A stretch of 64,000 nucleotides of DNA, taken from an uncultured Bartonella sp. GTDB lineage: Bacteria > Pseudomonadota > Alphaproteobacteria > Rhizobiales > Rhizobiaceae. Made by a program: the position numbers and the translations under genes. How positions within the stretch are numbered: position 1 is the first letter of the stretch; each line of letters starts with the position of its first letter. Positions 1 to 9,791 of the stretch are shown here, one piece after another. A model generated the notes under the pieces. The model searched no databases and had not been told where the DNA came from. It was given only the letters and a program-made list of their open reading frames with translations. The stretch is from NCBI RefSeq assembly GCF_945277285.1, contig NZ_CALYPR010000001.1, forward strand, positions 248,001 through 312,000. The letters run 5' to 3'.

Positions 1-658
1 GAACATTTTCAGCAACAATTTCCACCATCGCTCCTATCGACGATCCTTTTTTACGGATTGAATCAAGATAGGTTGCAAATTTTTCTACGGCCAATTCGTC
101 GGGCGAAAAGAATGGGTTCTTTGTAACTTCATCCCAATTCCAACGACTGCGGTCAATATCAATCTCGCCTATAGCAATGATAGCGCCACGAACAACCAGC
201 CCCGGTACAACTTTACGTGCTATAGCACCGGCTGCCACCCGGGCTGCGGTTTCTCGTGCTGAAGAGCGTCCGCCACCGCGATAATCGCGAATGCCGTATT
301 TGACATCATAGGTATAATCGGCATGCCCGGGACGATATTGACGGGCAATTTCACCATAATCTTTGGAACGCTGGTCAGTATTCTCTATCATCAGCGAAAT
401 TGGCGTTCCGGTCGTAACCAGCGTCTCTGCCTCATCACCCGGCAAAACGCCGGAAAGCACTTTTACCTGATCTGCCTCTTGGCGCTGGGTCGTAAAACGG
501 GATTGGCCGGGCTTTCTCTTATCGAGATAGGATTGCACCTCGGCAACAGAAAATTTGATGCCAGGAGGGCAACCGTCAATAACGCACCCAAGTGCCGCCC
601 CATGGCTTTCGCCCCATGTTGTCACCCGAAAGAGCTGACCAAATGTGTTATAAGACAT
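1..658 (-). CDS. aroC: Chorismate synthase, 5' part (cut by window edge)
   Basis: Chorismate synthase converts 5-enolpyruvylshikimate-3-phosphate to chorismate, the last step of the common aromatic pathway, and needs reduced FMN. The reverse strand reads from ATG at 658 as [20 protein letters not shown], the characteristic N-terminus of the family with the conserved GESHG. Further in are [14 protein letters not shown] and [10 protein letters not shown], also family signatures. About 219 codons are visible, and the C-terminal part lies beyond position 1. The ORF track does not list it because it has no stop inside the window. It diverges from the DUF1344 gene on the other strand. Confidence 0.96.
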   Translation of the reverse strand, partial: MSYNTFGQLFRVTTWGESHGAALGCVIDGCPPGIKFSVAEVQSYLDKRKPGQSRFTTQRQEADQVKVLSGVLPGDEAETLVTTGTPISLMIENTDQRSKDYGEIARQYRPGHADYTYDVKYGIRDYRGGGRSSARETAARVAAGAIARKVVPGLVVRGAIIAIGEIDIDRSRWNWDEVTKNPFFSPDELAVEKFATYLDSIRKKGSSIGAMVEIVAENV

Positions 659-964
659 AAAAAGCGCCAATCCATTTTTGTAATTAAACCTGTTTTATTA
701 ACCTTTTCCGGCTTGGTCAAATAATGACAACAAAGATTAAAACAATTTTGCTCAATAATTGGTTTTTTATCACACATTATGGTGATCATTCCCATAATTT
801 GCTTCGCTTACCCCCATTGCCGATAACCAACTTTTCTTTTAAAAAATAAAGGGATTTTGAATATTCTATTTTCGATTGACCAATGGCTATGGTTTCGACA
901 CAATTATCTGCCATTAATCAGGATTGATTTAGATTTGATAATAGACGATTTTGAAAGGGCTTTT
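659..964. other. Divergent intergenic region
   Basis: This stretch of about 300 bases separates the divergent aroC and DUF1344 genes and must hold both promoters. It is AT-rich. I see no further gene and no clear operator. The track ORF starting at 857 only extends the DUF1344 frame upstream. Confidence 0.5.
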
Positions 965-1219
965 ATGAGAAAACTTGTTTTTGCGGGCATGCTCGCAGCA
1001 TTCCTTTTTCCAGCCTTAGCCTTTGCCGATGATGTCAAAGGAACAATTACCGCCATTGATCAGGATAACAATACGATCGAACTTGACAATGGCAAAACTT
1101 ATAATTTACCGGGAGAATTCGATTATTCTGTCTTGAACGAAGGTATGAAGGTCATCGTTTTTTATGACACAGAAGGTAACGACCGTTATGTTACCGATAT
1201 CGAACCACAAGAGGGATAA
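965..1219 (+). CDS. DUF1344 family small secreted protein
   Basis: This is an 84-residue protein with an N-terminal signal peptide (hydrophobic LVFAGMLAAFLFPALAFA, likely cleavage after AFA). A short beta-rich domain follows, of the type DVKGTITAIDQDNNTIELDNG. That pattern matches DUF1344, small periplasmic proteins common in Rhizobiales whose role is unknown. The track ORF begins at 857, but the internal ATG at 965 is preceded by GAAAGGG at a good distance and opens directly into the signal peptide, so I use it. The family assignment is from pattern memory. It could simply be called a small OB-like periplasmic protein. Confidence 0.8.
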   Translation: MRKLVFAGMLAAFLFPALAFADDVKGTITAIDQDNNTIELDNGKTYNLPGEFDYSVLNEGMKVIVFYDTEGNDRYVTDIEPQEG

Positions 1220-1269
1220 CAGTTAAAATACCAAAGCATTATCGTAATGGTGAATTACGAAATAGGAAA

Positions 1270-1300
1270 CACGCCAAATCGGTTTTTTGAATTTGGCGTG
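1270..1300. terminator. Hairpin between convergent genes
   Basis: A perfect 10-bp stem (CACGCCAAAT / ATTTGGCGTG) with an 11-base loop lies between the ends of the DUF1344 gene and the convergent phosphatase gene. There is no strong T-run on either side. It probably serves as a bidirectional terminator or mRNA 3' end. Confidence 0.6.
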
Positions 1301-1342
1301 TATTAATATGGATAAGAATATTTTTTGAAACCGGCGGGCGGC

Positions 1343-1936
1343 TTACAGCCATTCCAAACCGTTTTCATCAAAACGCAAGATACGATCCTGATCAACCATA
1401 AAATTGGCTGCTTCCGGTTCACTTAATCCACCGTAAAGGTGCATGATTGACCGCAAGCATCCGCCATGGGTTACACAGACCGTTTTGCCTTCAACTTGTT
1501 CAATCCACTTTTGCACGCGTTTGGCAAGCATTGCATAGCTTTCGGCTTTCTCTCCGGGAGGAAGGAAGTTCCACTTATCGGCAACACGTGCGGCAATCAA
1601 TTCGGGATGGACTTTGGCAATATCATCTTCGGTAGTACCTTGCCAATCGCCAAAATGCATTTCCATCAATTGCGGATCAGTGCGATAAGCTTTGATATCA
1701 AGGTTCATTTCACCACGGATAATCTCCATGGTTTCACGGGTGCGACGCAGTGGACTTGCCACAAAATCGAACCCTTTGGCATCTCCCAATAGCTCTTTCA
1801 ACAAACGGCCATTGCGGGCAGCCTGCTGCCGGCCATATTCAGTGATGTCACGATCAATCTGCCCCTGAATACGCTTGGTAATATTCCAGTCTGTTTGACC
1901 ATGACGCGAAAAATAAATTAGCGGACGCTTGGACAC
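1343..1936 (-). CDS. Histidine phosphatase family protein (phosphoglycerate mutase-like)
   Basis: This 197-residue enzyme belongs to the histidine phosphatase superfamily. The catalytic RHG motif is near the N-terminus (YFSRHGQTDWN), the conserved arginine segment is SPLRRTRETM, and the second catalytic histidine lies in VTHGG. The length fits GpmB/CobC-type phosphatases rather than the glycolytic mutase, which is longer. The substrate cannot be read from sequence. It starts 4 bases after the fabI stop on the same strand, so the two are probably co-transcribed with fabI first. Confidence 0.88.
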   Translation of the reverse strand: MSKRPLIYFSRHGQTDWNITKRIQGQIDRDITEYGRQQAARNGRLLKELLGDAKGFDFVASPLRRTRETMEIIRGEMNLDIKAYRTDPQLMEMHFGDWQGTTEDDIAKVHPELIAARVADKWNFLPPGEKAESYAMLAKRVQKWIEQVEGKTVCVTHGGCLRSIMHLYGGLSEPEAANFMVDQDRILRFDENGLEWL

Positions 1937-1940
1937 TTTA

Positions 1941-2759
1941 TCAATCCTTCACAACAGAAATATCCGGTGCATCGACAGCTTTCATACCTATCACGTGATA
2001 TCCGGCATCAACATGATGAACCTCGCCGGTTACCGAACGCGACAAATCGGAAAGAAGATACAGCGCAGCATCACCAACCTCATCAATTGTCACCGTCCGA
2101 CGAAGCGGCGCATTATATTCATTCCATTTGAGAATATAACGGAAATCACCGATACCTGATGCAGCCAATGTCTTGATCGGTCCAGCCGAAACAGCATTAA
2201 CACGAATTTTTTTAGGTCCAAGGTCAACCGCAAGATATTTGACACTTGCTTCAAGAGCAGCCTTGGCAACGCCCATAACATTATAGTTAGGCATAACTTT
2301 TTCAGACCCATAATAGGTCAATGTCAAAATTGAACCACCATCGGGCATCAATTTTTCAGCGCGCTGGGTAACTGCTGTCAGGGAATAGACAGAAATATTC
2401 ATCGTCATATTGAAATTGGCTTCCGACGTATCGACATAACGGCCTGTCAGCTCATCCTTGTCGGAAAAGCCGATAGCATGAACCAGAAAGTCGATTTTTC
2501 CCCATTTCTGCTTCACCGCTTCGAATGCCGCATCAATTGATGCCGCATCTGTTACATCACAATGGCCACAAACAATGCCGCCAACCTCTTCAGCAAGCGG
2601 TACCACACGCTTTTTCAATGCTTCCCCCTGATAGGTAAAAGCAAGCTCGGCTCCGGCTTTGTGCGCAGCTTTTGCGATACCCCATGCAATTGAATGATTG
2701 TTTGCAAGCCCGAGAATTAGACCGCGCTTGCCACGCAACAAACCGTTACTGTCACTCAT
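1941..2759 (-). CDS. fabI: Enoyl-ACP reductase (NADH)
   Basis: FabI reduces enoyl-ACP to acyl-ACP in the last step of each fatty-acid elongation round. The 272-residue protein has the short-chain-dehydrogenase fold with the FabI-specific nucleotide loop LILGLANNHSIAWGIA instead of a TGxxxGxG motif. The FabI active-site region is YYGSEKVMPNYNVMGVAKAA, with Tyr and Lys spaced YxxxxxxK. VNAVSAGPIKTLAASGI follows. The length is normal. It is the promoter-proximal gene of a likely two-gene operon with the phosphatase downstream. It could be one of two FabI paralogues, which are common in this order. Confidence 0.95.
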   Translation of the reverse strand: MSDSNGLLRGKRGLILGLANNHSIAWGIAKAAHKAGAELAFTYQGEALKKRVVPLAEEVGGIVCGHCDVTDAASIDAAFEAVKQKWGKIDFLVHAIGFSDKDELTGRYVDTSEANFNMTMNISVYSLTAVTQRAEKLMPDGGSILTLTYYGSEKVMPNYNVMGVAKAALEASVKYLAVDLGPKKIRVNAVSAGPIKTLAASGIGDFRYILKWNEYNAPLRRTVTIDEVGDAALYLLSDLSRSVTGEVHHVDAGYHVIGMKAVDAPDISVVKD

Positions 2760-3281
2760 TGGTATTGCCTCATAATTGCTTGATATCAGATTTCGCTTTT
2801 TGCCCTATGACATAGCTCTGGCATTTCTTCAAGTAATTGGTGCAATTTGTCCGTAAAAACTCCGAGATTTGCAACATAAACTGATAAAATTGTTAAAAAT
2901 CACCTTGTTTTAGGCTGCACTCAGTTGTTTCACCGCTAATAACTATTGGCAACATGTTTTCGCACTTGTGTCCGATGAAGTGAGTATTGAAGCTGTAAGA
3001 CTGTTTTTCAAATTTTTGGAAACTTGTAGCTTAAAATTTGGAGCAACTCGGAAGAAAAGTGATTTTATCCATTTGCCGATTCTTCTTCGTTCATGAAACA
3101 GACTGATAACATTTTTTAAAATTTTATAATGTTCTCCAGCTCTATCCGCATAAAGCCATAAGAAAAATTATATAGACAGCGAAAAAACTAAAAGTTTGCC
3201 TTTAAAAATCCAAAAAAGCTTTAATTTGTGCAGTACTTATATAAGTGCCCACCTATACAATGATAATAAACCTGTATCAGA
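2760..3281. other. Intergenic, no gene seen
   Basis: About 520 bases lie between the fabI start and the end of the copper chaperone gene. The region is AT-rich with scattered stops in all frames. The only track ORF here (3196-3399) overlaps the chaperone gene antisense and shows no protein-like features. The fabI promoter must lie at the left side. Confidence 0.5.
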
Positions 3282-3758
3282 TCATGGATTATCCGGCTTG
3301 TCATCTTCAGCTTCTATAGTAAAGTTTACCTTTACGTCGCCATTTTTTTCAAAATGTAAAATAGCCGGAATCATTTCTCCATCACGCAATTCATCCTGAC
3401 AGTTAAAAAACATGAAATGGTAGCCACCGGGCTTTAATTCCAGATAGCCATTTGGCTCAATAGTAAGCGGTGCTTCGATCTTTTCCATTGTGATCTTGCC
3501 ATATTCGTTGACGGTCTGATGAATGACAATACGTTTGGCAAAATCCGAACGTATTGAGACCAGACGGTCTTCATCAAAGCCGCCATTATGAATAAGGGCA
3601 TAGCCTTCAGCCCTGTTATCACCGGTATCTGATTTTTTTACCCATAGGGTTTCAACCGTGATGTCGCCCTGACTAAAATTTTCTGAATGTGCTGACAAAA
3701 CGAGACAAAGCGTCAGAACAAAAGCGAGAACCACATTGCTTTTTTTGACAATTCTCAT
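3282..3758 (-). CDS. Periplasmic copper chaperone PCu(A)C
   Basis: This 158-residue secreted protein has a signal peptide (LAFVLTLCLVLSAHS) followed by a PCuAC (DUF461) domain. The copper-binding pattern H-x10-M-x(21-22)-HxM is visible: a His in IVIHQTVNE, a Met in KITMEK and the final pair in GGYHFMFF. Proteins of this family deliver Cu(I) to the CuA or CuB sites of cytochrome oxidases in the periplasm. No oxidase or Sco gene is adjacent. It lies on the same strand just downstream of the DnaJ-like gene, but the gap and separate roles suggest its own transcript. Confidence 0.88.
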   Translation of the reverse strand: MRIVKKSNVVLAFVLTLCLVLSAHSENFSQGDITVETLWVKKSDTGDNRAEGYALIHNGGFDEDRLVSIRSDFAKRIVIHQTVNEYGKITMEKIEAPLTIEPNGYLELKPGGYHFMFFNCQDELRDGEMIPAILHFEKNGDVKVNFTIEAEDDKPDNP

Positions 3759-3821
3759 TCCCGCTTTTACACTTTCCCACCTTTGTCGTTACAATTTTCA
3801 AGGATTTCCCCATTGCCGGGG

Positions 3822-4772
3822 TTATGACTGCATTTTCATAAACTGTTCAAGTCCAGCGTCACCGCCTTCCGGCAACATAATACGAACGTGGACATAAAGA
3901 TCATCGCGGCCACCCATTTTCAATGGTAATCCTCTGCTTTTCAAGCGTAATACCTTATCGGAACTCGACCAAGCAGGAATGGTCAACATAACTCGCCCGT
4001 CAAGTGTATCAACCGGCATTTTTGTACCCAAAACTGCATCCTTAAGCGACACCGGCAAATCAAGATGAAGTGCTCTTCCCTCAACATGGAAGTGCGGATG
4101 TTTCTTGATATGAATTGTTACCAGTGCATCCCCCGCACGACCATAAGGTACAGTTTCTCCCTGCCCTTTCAAACGGATTGTCTGTCCTTCTTCGACATAA
4201 TCGGGCAATTTGATTTTAAGTTTTTTGCCATTCGGAAATATCGCTTCGACCTTATCGGCCCCCACAAGTTGTTCCAATGTCACATTAAGGCTTGCATGAA
4301 TATCAGCTCCCTGTTGGGGAGCTTGTGCGCGTCGCCCACTGCCGAATCCGGAAAAGCCGCCGCCTCTATTTGCACCATTTCCGGCACCAAAAAGATCGCG
4401 AAAAATATCACCGGCATCAAAGCCACTACTACCGCCGCCGGAGCGAAACTCGAAGTGACTCGAACCGTTACCGAATGGGTTGCTCCGGCTGCCAAAACCT
4501 TGGCCGCCTCCGAAACCTTGTCCGCCGCCCGCGAAGCCTTGAAAAACAGGCTTACCTTCCGCGTCTATTTCGCCGCGATCAAATTTTTCTTTCTTTTCTT
4601 TGTCACCTATAATCTCGTAGGCCTGATTGATTTCAGCAAATTTATCCTGAGCATTCTTGTCACCCTTGTTATGATCGGGGTGATATTGCTTTGCCAGTTT
4701 TCTGAATGCAGACTTAATCTCTTGCGGTTTGGCAGTGCGCGCCACACCCAGAACCGTATAGGGATCACGCAT
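3822..4772 (-). CDS. DnaJ/CbpA-like J-domain co-chaperone
   Basis: This is an Hsp40-type co-chaperone of 316 residues. The J-domain is at the N-terminus with the HPD motif in [13 protein letters not shown] glycine/phenylalanine-rich segment follows (about residues 80-155, several GGGQGFGGG-like runs), then a DnaJ C-terminal substrate-binding region. The CxxCxGxG zinc finger of true DnaJ is absent, which places it with CbpA/DjlB-like proteins. The track ORF starts at 4814, but the ATG at 4772 opens at MRDPYTVLG, the normal J-domain start, and is preceded by GGAAAGAGG. I therefore prefer 4772. Confidence 0.92.
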   Translation of the reverse strand: MRDPYTVLGVARTAKPQEIKSAFRKLAKQYHPDHNKGDKNAQDKFAEINQAYEIIGDKEKKEKFDRGEIDAEGKPVFQGFAGGGQGFGGGQGFGSRSNPFGNGSSHFEFRSGGGSSGFDAGDIFRDLFGAGNGANRGGGFSGFGSGRRAQAPQQGADIHASLNVTLEQLVGADKVEAIFPNGKKLKIKLPDYVEEGQTIRLKGQGETVPYGRAGDALVTIHIKKHPHFHVEGRALHLDLPVSLKDAVLGTKMPVDTLDGRVMLTIPAWSSSDKVLRLKSRGLPLKMGGRDDLYVHVRIMLPEGGDAGLEQFMKMQS

Positions 4773-4948
4773 ATTTTTCCTCTTTCCAGTTGCCGAAAAG
4801 GGCATTTCCCCCACGACAACTTTATAAAATTCCTATCCACCTCTAAGAGGTGAAAAAATATCTAGTTCTCTATATGCCTATCGAAAAGCAAAAATACCAG
4901 ATCATTCAATGTTTTTTTAAGTGCTTTTAACCGACTTGTTGAAAAATA

Positions 4949-5404
4949 TTAGTGCGCCATATCAAAGGCTGTAATTGTCCACACGTCAGGAGCTATCTTG
5001 CAGATTTCACCATGGTAGAGATTCTCTCCGTCAAAAGCTGAACGGGTTGCCTTAAAACGACGGCATATCCGGCCATTATTGGTACTTTCGACAATCGAAT
5101 TGATCGTGCCTTCACTTCCTGTAATGGTATTATCCCATTTCAACTCTTTTGAGGCGGTGTTAATATTTTCAACCGCTTTGATCTCATCTCGGATAACGAG
5201 TTCATCAGATTGAATAATCGGATCGCTTGTCATTTGCTGTACCTGTGGGACAGAACCCGTTATGATGGAATTGTCCGGCTTTGTCGAGGATACCATTTTA
5301 TCAAGTTTATCGCCGGAGATGATACAGCCTTGCATTAGCAAAATGAACGTGACAAAAATAGCAAAACAACCATGCCGACTTTTTAAATTAAAAAAAGCTT
5401 CCAT
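4949..5404 (-). CDS. Surface-antigen-like lipoprotein (RT0821/Lpp0805 type)
   Basis: This 151-residue protein has an N-terminal hydrophobic segment ending in a lipobox (LLMQGC), so it is probably a lipoprotein. The C-terminal half ([13 protein letters not shown] ... [16 protein letters not shown] ... [13 protein letters not shown]) resembles the C-terminal domain of the 17-kDa-antigen-like RT0821/Lpp0805 family. The same family often sits beside pdxH and a DnaJ gene in Rhizobiales, as here. The start overlaps the upstream extension of the divergent pdxH frame, which supports a later start for pdxH. Its function is unknown. Confidence 0.75.
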   Translation of the reverse strand: MEAFFNLKSRHGCFAIFVTFILLMQGCIISGDKLDKMVSSTKPDNSIITGSVPQVQQMTSDPIIQSDELVIRDEIKAVENINTASKELKWDNTITGSEGTINSIVESTNNGRICRRFKATRSAFDGENLYHGEICKIAPDVWTITAFDMAH

Positions 5405-5480
5405 ATTTCACTTTTTTCTGCGCCGGCCAGGTAGTTTGACGACACGTTATGATACGCAAAAACACAATTTCAGGTACATT

Positions 5481-6104
5481 ATGACAGATAAAACGTTAAT
5501 AACTGGTGACTTTGTCGATGCCGACGAACCTTTCACACTTTTTACAAAATGGTTGGATGACGCATCAAAAAGCGAAGTTAATGACCCGAATGCGATGGCT
5601 CTTGCCACTGTCGATCCAACCGGCCTACCAGATGTTCGCATGGTGCTTTTAAAAGGCTACAGTGCTGACGGCTTTGTCTTTTATACAAATTATGAAAGTA
5701 ACAAGGGACGCGAAATTCTTGCGTCAATGAAAGCAGCCTTGTGTTTTCATTGGAAGTCGTTGCGAAGACAAGTGCGGGTACGAGGGGTTGTTGAAAAAGT
5801 AAGTGATGCGGAAGCCGATGCTTATTACCAGTCGCGTGCCCGCGGGAGCCGCATTGGTGCCTGGGCATCCAAGCAATCGCGCCCGCTCGAAAGCCGTTTT
5901 GCACTCGAAAAAGCGGTTGCTGAATATACTGCCAAATTTGCTATCGGCAATATTCCTCGCCCGCCCTATTGGTCTGGTTTTAGAATCAAACCACTATCAA
6001 TCGAATTCTGGCACGACAGGCCGTTCCGCCTTCACGACCGTGTCGTTTTTTCTCGTAATGATCTTGAAGCAAAATCATGGGAAAAACACCGTCTTTATCC
6101 TTGA
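5481..6104 (+). CDS. pdxH: Pyridoxamine/pyridoxine 5'-phosphate oxidase
   Basis: PdxH uses FMN and oxygen to convert pyridoxine or pyridoxamine 5'-phosphate to pyridoxal 5'-phosphate. From the ATG at 5481 the protein is 207 residues, the usual length, beginning [20 protein letters not shown]. Family motifs include [45 protein letters not shown] and the C-terminal [12 protein letters not shown]. The track ORF starts 73 codons earlier, inside the divergent lipoprotein gene, and that extension is not family-like. It converges with ubiA. Confidence 0.95.
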   Translation: MTDKTLITGDFVDADEPFTLFTKWLDDASKSEVNDPNAMALATVDPTGLPDVRMVLLKGYSADGFVFYTNYESNKGREILASMKAALCFHWKSLRRQVRVRGVVEKVSDAEADAYYQSRARGSRIGAWASKQSRPLESRFALEKAVAEYTAKFAIGNIPRPPYWSGFRIKPLSIEFWHDRPFRLHDRVVFSRNDLEAKSWEKHRLYP

Positions 6105-6145
6105 TTTTTTTAAGCGGTTTTGCCTTTGCAACTGATATCTCTGGC

Positions 6146-7165
6146 TTACGTATAAGCCAGAAATACGCCCCCCAGAACAAGACCTAGGAAAATCAGCCAG
6201 CCGACAGTCGAATTTGATTTAAATAGTTTGAGGCACGCACTATTGTCATCAATATCAACTATTACGATCTGATAAAACATATGAATGGCACCGGCAAATA
6301 GACCGAGATAGCTTAAAATAGGCACATGTGCAAAAATAAAAGCCAACAGGCTTAATATAATAAATCCGCTGTAAAGCAATATCAGCGCCGGTTTGGTTTT
6401 TTCACCAAAAAGTCTGGCGGTCGAGTGAACACCGACAATCGCATCATCTTCTTTGTCCTGATGCGCATAGATGGTGTCATAACCGATTGTCCATAAAACC
6501 GCTCCAGCATAGAGAAAAACCGGTGCCCAGTCGAGACGACTATAGATTGCGGCCCACCCCATTAACGCCCCCCAATTAAAGGCGAGACCCAGAAAAAATT
6601 GTGGCCAGTTCGTCAGGCGCTTCATGAAAGGATAAATTGCAACAATAATGAGTGATGAAATGCCCAGAATTATGCTGAACAGATTGAATTGTAACAGCAC
6701 TATAAGCCCGACTAGACATTGTAGTCCCATAAAAGCTTTGGCTTGAAAGCGTGTTACCTGCCCAGACGGCAATGGGCGCGAACGAGTGCGTTCGACCTTG
6801 TCATCAATTTTCTGGTCGACCAGATCATTCCAGGTGCAGCCCGCCCCGCGCATAGCCACCGCTCCAATAAAAAAAAGCAGTAGGTACCAGAGCGCCAAGC
6901 TAATGGCAGACGAATGAGGAACATTAAAAAAAGCGGGCGAATCCATTGCCAAAATCAATGACCAGAAGCATGGCCACATCAAAAGTTTCCACCCGATCGG
7001 TCTATCCCAGCGCGACAATTGTGCATAAGGCCAGAGTGATCGCGGCAAAAGGCGATAGACCCAATGCATGGATGGCGCGTCCATGACACGCCCTCTCACG
7101 CCTTGCTGTTGAATTGTTTCGTTCCCGCCCAAGCTTTCAGTAACAATATTTTTGTTGTTTACCAT
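6146..7165 (-). CDS. ubiA: 4-hydroxybenzoate polyprenyltransferase
   Basis: UbiA attaches the polyprenyl chain to 4-hydroxybenzoate in ubiquinone synthesis, in the inner membrane. The 339-residue protein has many hydrophobic segments and both aspartate-rich substrate motifs: NDLVDQKIDDKVERTRSRPL and YDTIYAHQDKEDD. A cytosolic N-terminal extension precedes RPIGWKLLMWPC, as in other rhizobial UbiA. An alternative ATG at 7084 has a better ribosome binding site (GAGAGGG) and would remove 27 residues. I keep the longer form because extensions are common in relatives. The prenyl donor could come from the polyprenyl synthase encoded at about 20.8 kb. Confidence 0.93.
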   Translation of the reverse strand: MVNNKNIVTESLGGNETIQQQGVRGRVMDAPSMHWVYRLLPRSLWPYAQLSRWDRPIGWKLLMWPCFWSLILAMDSPAFFNVPHSSAISLALWYLLLFFIGAVAMRGAGCTWNDLVDQKIDDKVERTRSRPLPSGQVTRFQAKAFMGLQCLVGLIVLLQFNLFSIILGISSLIIVAIYPFMKRLTNWPQFFLGLAFNWGALMGWAAIYSRLDWAPVFLYAGAVLWTIGYDTIYAHQDKEDDAIVGVHSTARLFGEKTKPALILLYSGFIILSLLAFIFAHVPILSYLGLFAGAIHMFYQIVIVDIDDNSACLKLFKSNSTVGWLIFLGLVLGGVFLAYT

Positions 7166-7257
7166 TTTTAACAGCGCACCTTTTACCTTGAAGCTAAAGC
7201 ATTTCGTTTCTATGACAAGATCACGGGTTTTAACATCTTCTTTTTCAGGAGCAAGCG

Positions 7258-8550
7258 ATGAACGTTCTTCTCATTGGTTCAGGTGGACGCGAGCATGCAT
7301 TAGCCTATAAAATTTCGTCTTCTCCACTTCTCGACCAACTCTTCTGTGCGCCGGGCAATCCCGGTACTCTCAAGTTAGCCGATAATATTGAACTTGATGT
7401 AAAAAATCATCAGGATGTCGTTAGCTTTTGCAAGAAAAATGCGGTTGGTCTTGTCATCATCGGCCCTGAAGCTCCACTTGTCGATGGTCTTGCAGACACA
7501 CTTCGTGAAGCAACTATTGCTGTTGTTGGTCCCGGTAAAATGGCTGCACAACTTGAAGGATCAAAGGGCTTTACCAAAGACTTGTGCGCAAAATACAATA
7601 TTCCGACCGGAAAATACCAGCGCTTTGACAATGCCCAAAAAGCCAAAACCTATATTGAAAGCCAAGGCATACCGATTGTCATAAAAGCTGATGGCCTGGC
7701 AGCCGGGAAAGGTGTGACCGTGGCAACCAGTCTTAAGGAAGCGTTCGATGCGGTTGATGCCTGCTTTGACGGAACTTTTGGCAAAGCAGGCATTGAAATT
7801 GTAGTTGAAGAATATCTTGACGGTGAGGAAGCGAGTTTTTTCTGTCTTTGTGATGGAAAAACCGCCATTCCTTTTGGCTCGGCACAAGACCACAAACGCG
7901 TAGGCGACGGCGACACCGGAGCCAATACCGGCGGCATGGGAGCTTATTCGCCTGCGCCGGTCATGACTGAAGCCATGACAAAACGGGTTATGAAAGAAAT
8001 TGTTGAGCCGACCATGCGTGGTATGGCCGATCTTGGTTGCCCTTTTAGTGGCGTTCTGTTTGTCGGATTGATGATTACCAAAAAAGGCCCTGAACTGATA
8101 GAATTCAACGTCCGTTTTGGCGATCCTGAATGTCAGGTTTTGATGATGCGGCTTAAAAGTGATCTTTTACCGGTTTTGCGCGACGTTGCTGAAAGCCATC
8201 TTGATGATGTGAAACTTGATTGGTCAAGTGATAGTGCTTTAACGGTTGTTATGGCCGCCAAAGGTTATCCCGCCGATCCTCAAAAAGGCAGTGTCATTTC
8301 CGGCATTGATAAGGCAGATCATTTACCCGATGTCAAAGTTTTTCATGCCGGAACTACTTTAAAGGACGGAAAAATCATTGCCAATGGCGGGCGGGTTTTG
8401 AACGTTACAGCTACCGGAAGAACGGTGAAACAGGCCCAAGCCAGAGCTTATCAAGCTATCAATCTCATTGATTGGCCAGAAGGCTTTTGCCGCCATGATA
8501 TTGGTTGGCGGGCAATCGAGCGGGAAAATTCTACCGATCATCATTCCTGA
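7258..8550 (+). CDS. purD: Phosphoribosylamine-glycine ligase
   Basis: PurD joins glycine to phosphoribosylamine using ATP, the second step of purine synthesis. The 430-residue protein starts [19 protein letters not shown], the classic PurD N-terminus. It then shows [14 protein letters not shown], the ATP-grasp region with [12 protein letters not shown], the signature [19 protein letters not shown], and [12 protein letters not shown]. The start is at an ATG preceded by AGGAGC. It is divergent from ubiA, with a short shared promoter region, and no other pur gene is adjacent. Confidence 0.97.
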   Translation: MNVLLIGSGGREHALAYKISSSPLLDQLFCAPGNPGTLKLADNIELDVKNHQDVVSFCKKNAVGLVIIGPEAPLVDGLADTLREATIAVVGPGKMAAQLEGSKGFTKDLCAKYNIPTGKYQRFDNAQKAKTYIESQGIPIVIKADGLAAGKGVTVATSLKEAFDAVDACFDGTFGKAGIEIVVEEYLDGEEASFFCLCDGKTAIPFGSAQDHKRVGDGDTGANTGGMGAYSPAPVMTEAMTKRVMKEIVEPTMRGMADLGCPFSGVLFVGLMITKKGPELIEFNVRFGDPECQVLMMRLKSDLLPVLRDVAESHLDDVKLDWSSDSALTVVMAAKGYPADPQKGSVISGIDKADHLPDVKVFHAGTTLKDGKIIANGGRVLNVTATGRTVKQAQARAYQAINLIDWPEGFCRHDIGWRAIERENSTDHHS

Positions 8551-8830
8551 CGGCATGAAAAAAACTTTTTTGTTTTCTCTCGTCATCATTTAGCACAAAG
8601 ATATATTTTGGCGGATATCAGGGCTTGTGATCTTGTTTAAAAAAACTTTTAAACTAAAGATCTTAAGTAATCACGTTCCGACTTTATTGCAGAATAACTT
8701 GCCGTATTTTCAAGAAAAACGACCAAAAAACCGTTACACATTAAAAATGGTAACGGATTTCATCCTATACGACATTGGTCAAGAAAATGGAAAAATGTCA
8801 GTTCGCTTCCTTGTCCACTTTGTTACAAAG

Positions 8831-9310
8831 CTAGTGTGCCAAATTTATTAAAAATCCTTTCGCAACTATTTTCATAAATACATCGGTACTAACACAATCC
8901 AGAGGAATATTCTTTTCTAGTGAAATATTCCTGAGCGTTTGCACTAGTTCTTCGCTAGGCCGTGCGTTGGTACACAAGATATAGGCGGCAATCACTTGTC
9001 CTTGATCTTTTCGGGATTCAATCGCTCTTTTTAACTGAACACTTACTTCAACGCCAATTGTGCCAACATAATCTTTTACCTGAATAACGACTATAAAAGG
9101 ATAGTCGTCAACGTTTTGCTTCTTATTCAGAGTAAATGGATTGGGAATTCTGATCTCTATATCAGCCCCTTGTTCACTGGGGCCACCGGTATGCATCACC
9201 TCAATATTTTGCATCAACGGGGTAAACGCATAACATAAAACAGGCTCCCATTCGGCGGCCTGTAAGGTCCCCTGCAATTTTAACATTATAGTTTTCGCTA
9301 AATCATTCAC
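8831..9310 (-). pseudogene. C-terminal fragment: PD-(D/E)XK (Mrr-like) nuclease domain
   Basis: The track shows a 159-residue ORF that begins with GTG inside a longer open frame. Upstream in the same frame it continues as KEILES before meeting a stop, so the GTG is probably not a real start. The domain has a conserved-looking acidic segment (GGPSEQGADIEIRIPNP), then the strand VVIQVKDYVG, matching the D and QxK catalytic positions of Mrr-like restriction endonucleases, and IPLDCVSTDVFM at the end. A genome annotation might call it an intact hypothetical protein. I treat it as the tail of the broken gene. Confidence 0.7.
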
Positions 9311-9476
9311 ACTTTCTAGAATTTCTTTTCTACTGCGCCTTTGGCACGAGCCAAATGGTCGCTGCCACCGCGCAATTCTGCTTCATGTCCACCTTTTACA
9401 AATTTGAGGATGTCTTCAACGTCTTGTTTTAAAAAAGTAATATTTTAAAGGCACGATCGACATTTCAATATTGATC

Positions 9477-9791
9477 TCAACGCCCTGTAAAATAGCTATT
9501 GTTAGTGGAAACACCGCTTATTGTAATAACTTTAACCGGTAAGGCGTGTCGTAAATCTCCAACTGCTGTTTGTTCAGAGTAATAATACCGGCCAGCAACA
9601 CGACAAAGAGTGAAAAATCCATTCTCAGGCACATTGGGAACGAAAATAGTATCACCGATCTTAAATGCCTCCCAATCATCTGGGACATAATCGCCGATCA
9701 TGCGCCAAAGACGCCACACACCCAATTCATCTTCTGAGCAATCCGTCCATTTAAAATCAGGTGCCTTCTGTTTTTCAAAAATTTTCCGCAA
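9477..9791 (-). pseudogene. N-terminal fragment: PUA/EVE-like domain
   Basis: The track ORF is 104 residues and begins at TTG, with no ribosome binding site in front of it. The frame stays open upstream to about 9866, giving EELFQKGILRQGRGYDDKQD before the TTG, so the real start is lost or lies in decayed sequence. The content (VWRLWRMIGDYV, GDTIFVPNVPENGFF, GRYYYSEQTAVGDLRHALPV) is a small beta-barrel pattern like the modification-sensing heads of nucleases. It ends at a TGA where the frame appears to slip. The next frame continues as EINIEMSIVPLKYY. Confidence 0.65.

Noticed and set aside
323-724. 133-residue plus-strand ORF at the left edge
   Set aside because: It lies antisense to aroC, has no ribosome binding site and no protein-like pattern; the reverse strand is clearly chorismate synthase.
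4065-4853. 262-residue plus-strand ORF opposite the DnaJ-like gene
   Set aside because: Shadow of the glycine-rich J-protein; the minus-strand protein has clear J-domain motifs.
8627-8851. 74-residue ORF after purD
   Set aside because: AT-rich, lysine-rich random-looking product with no ribosome binding site; probably non-coding spacer between convergent genes.
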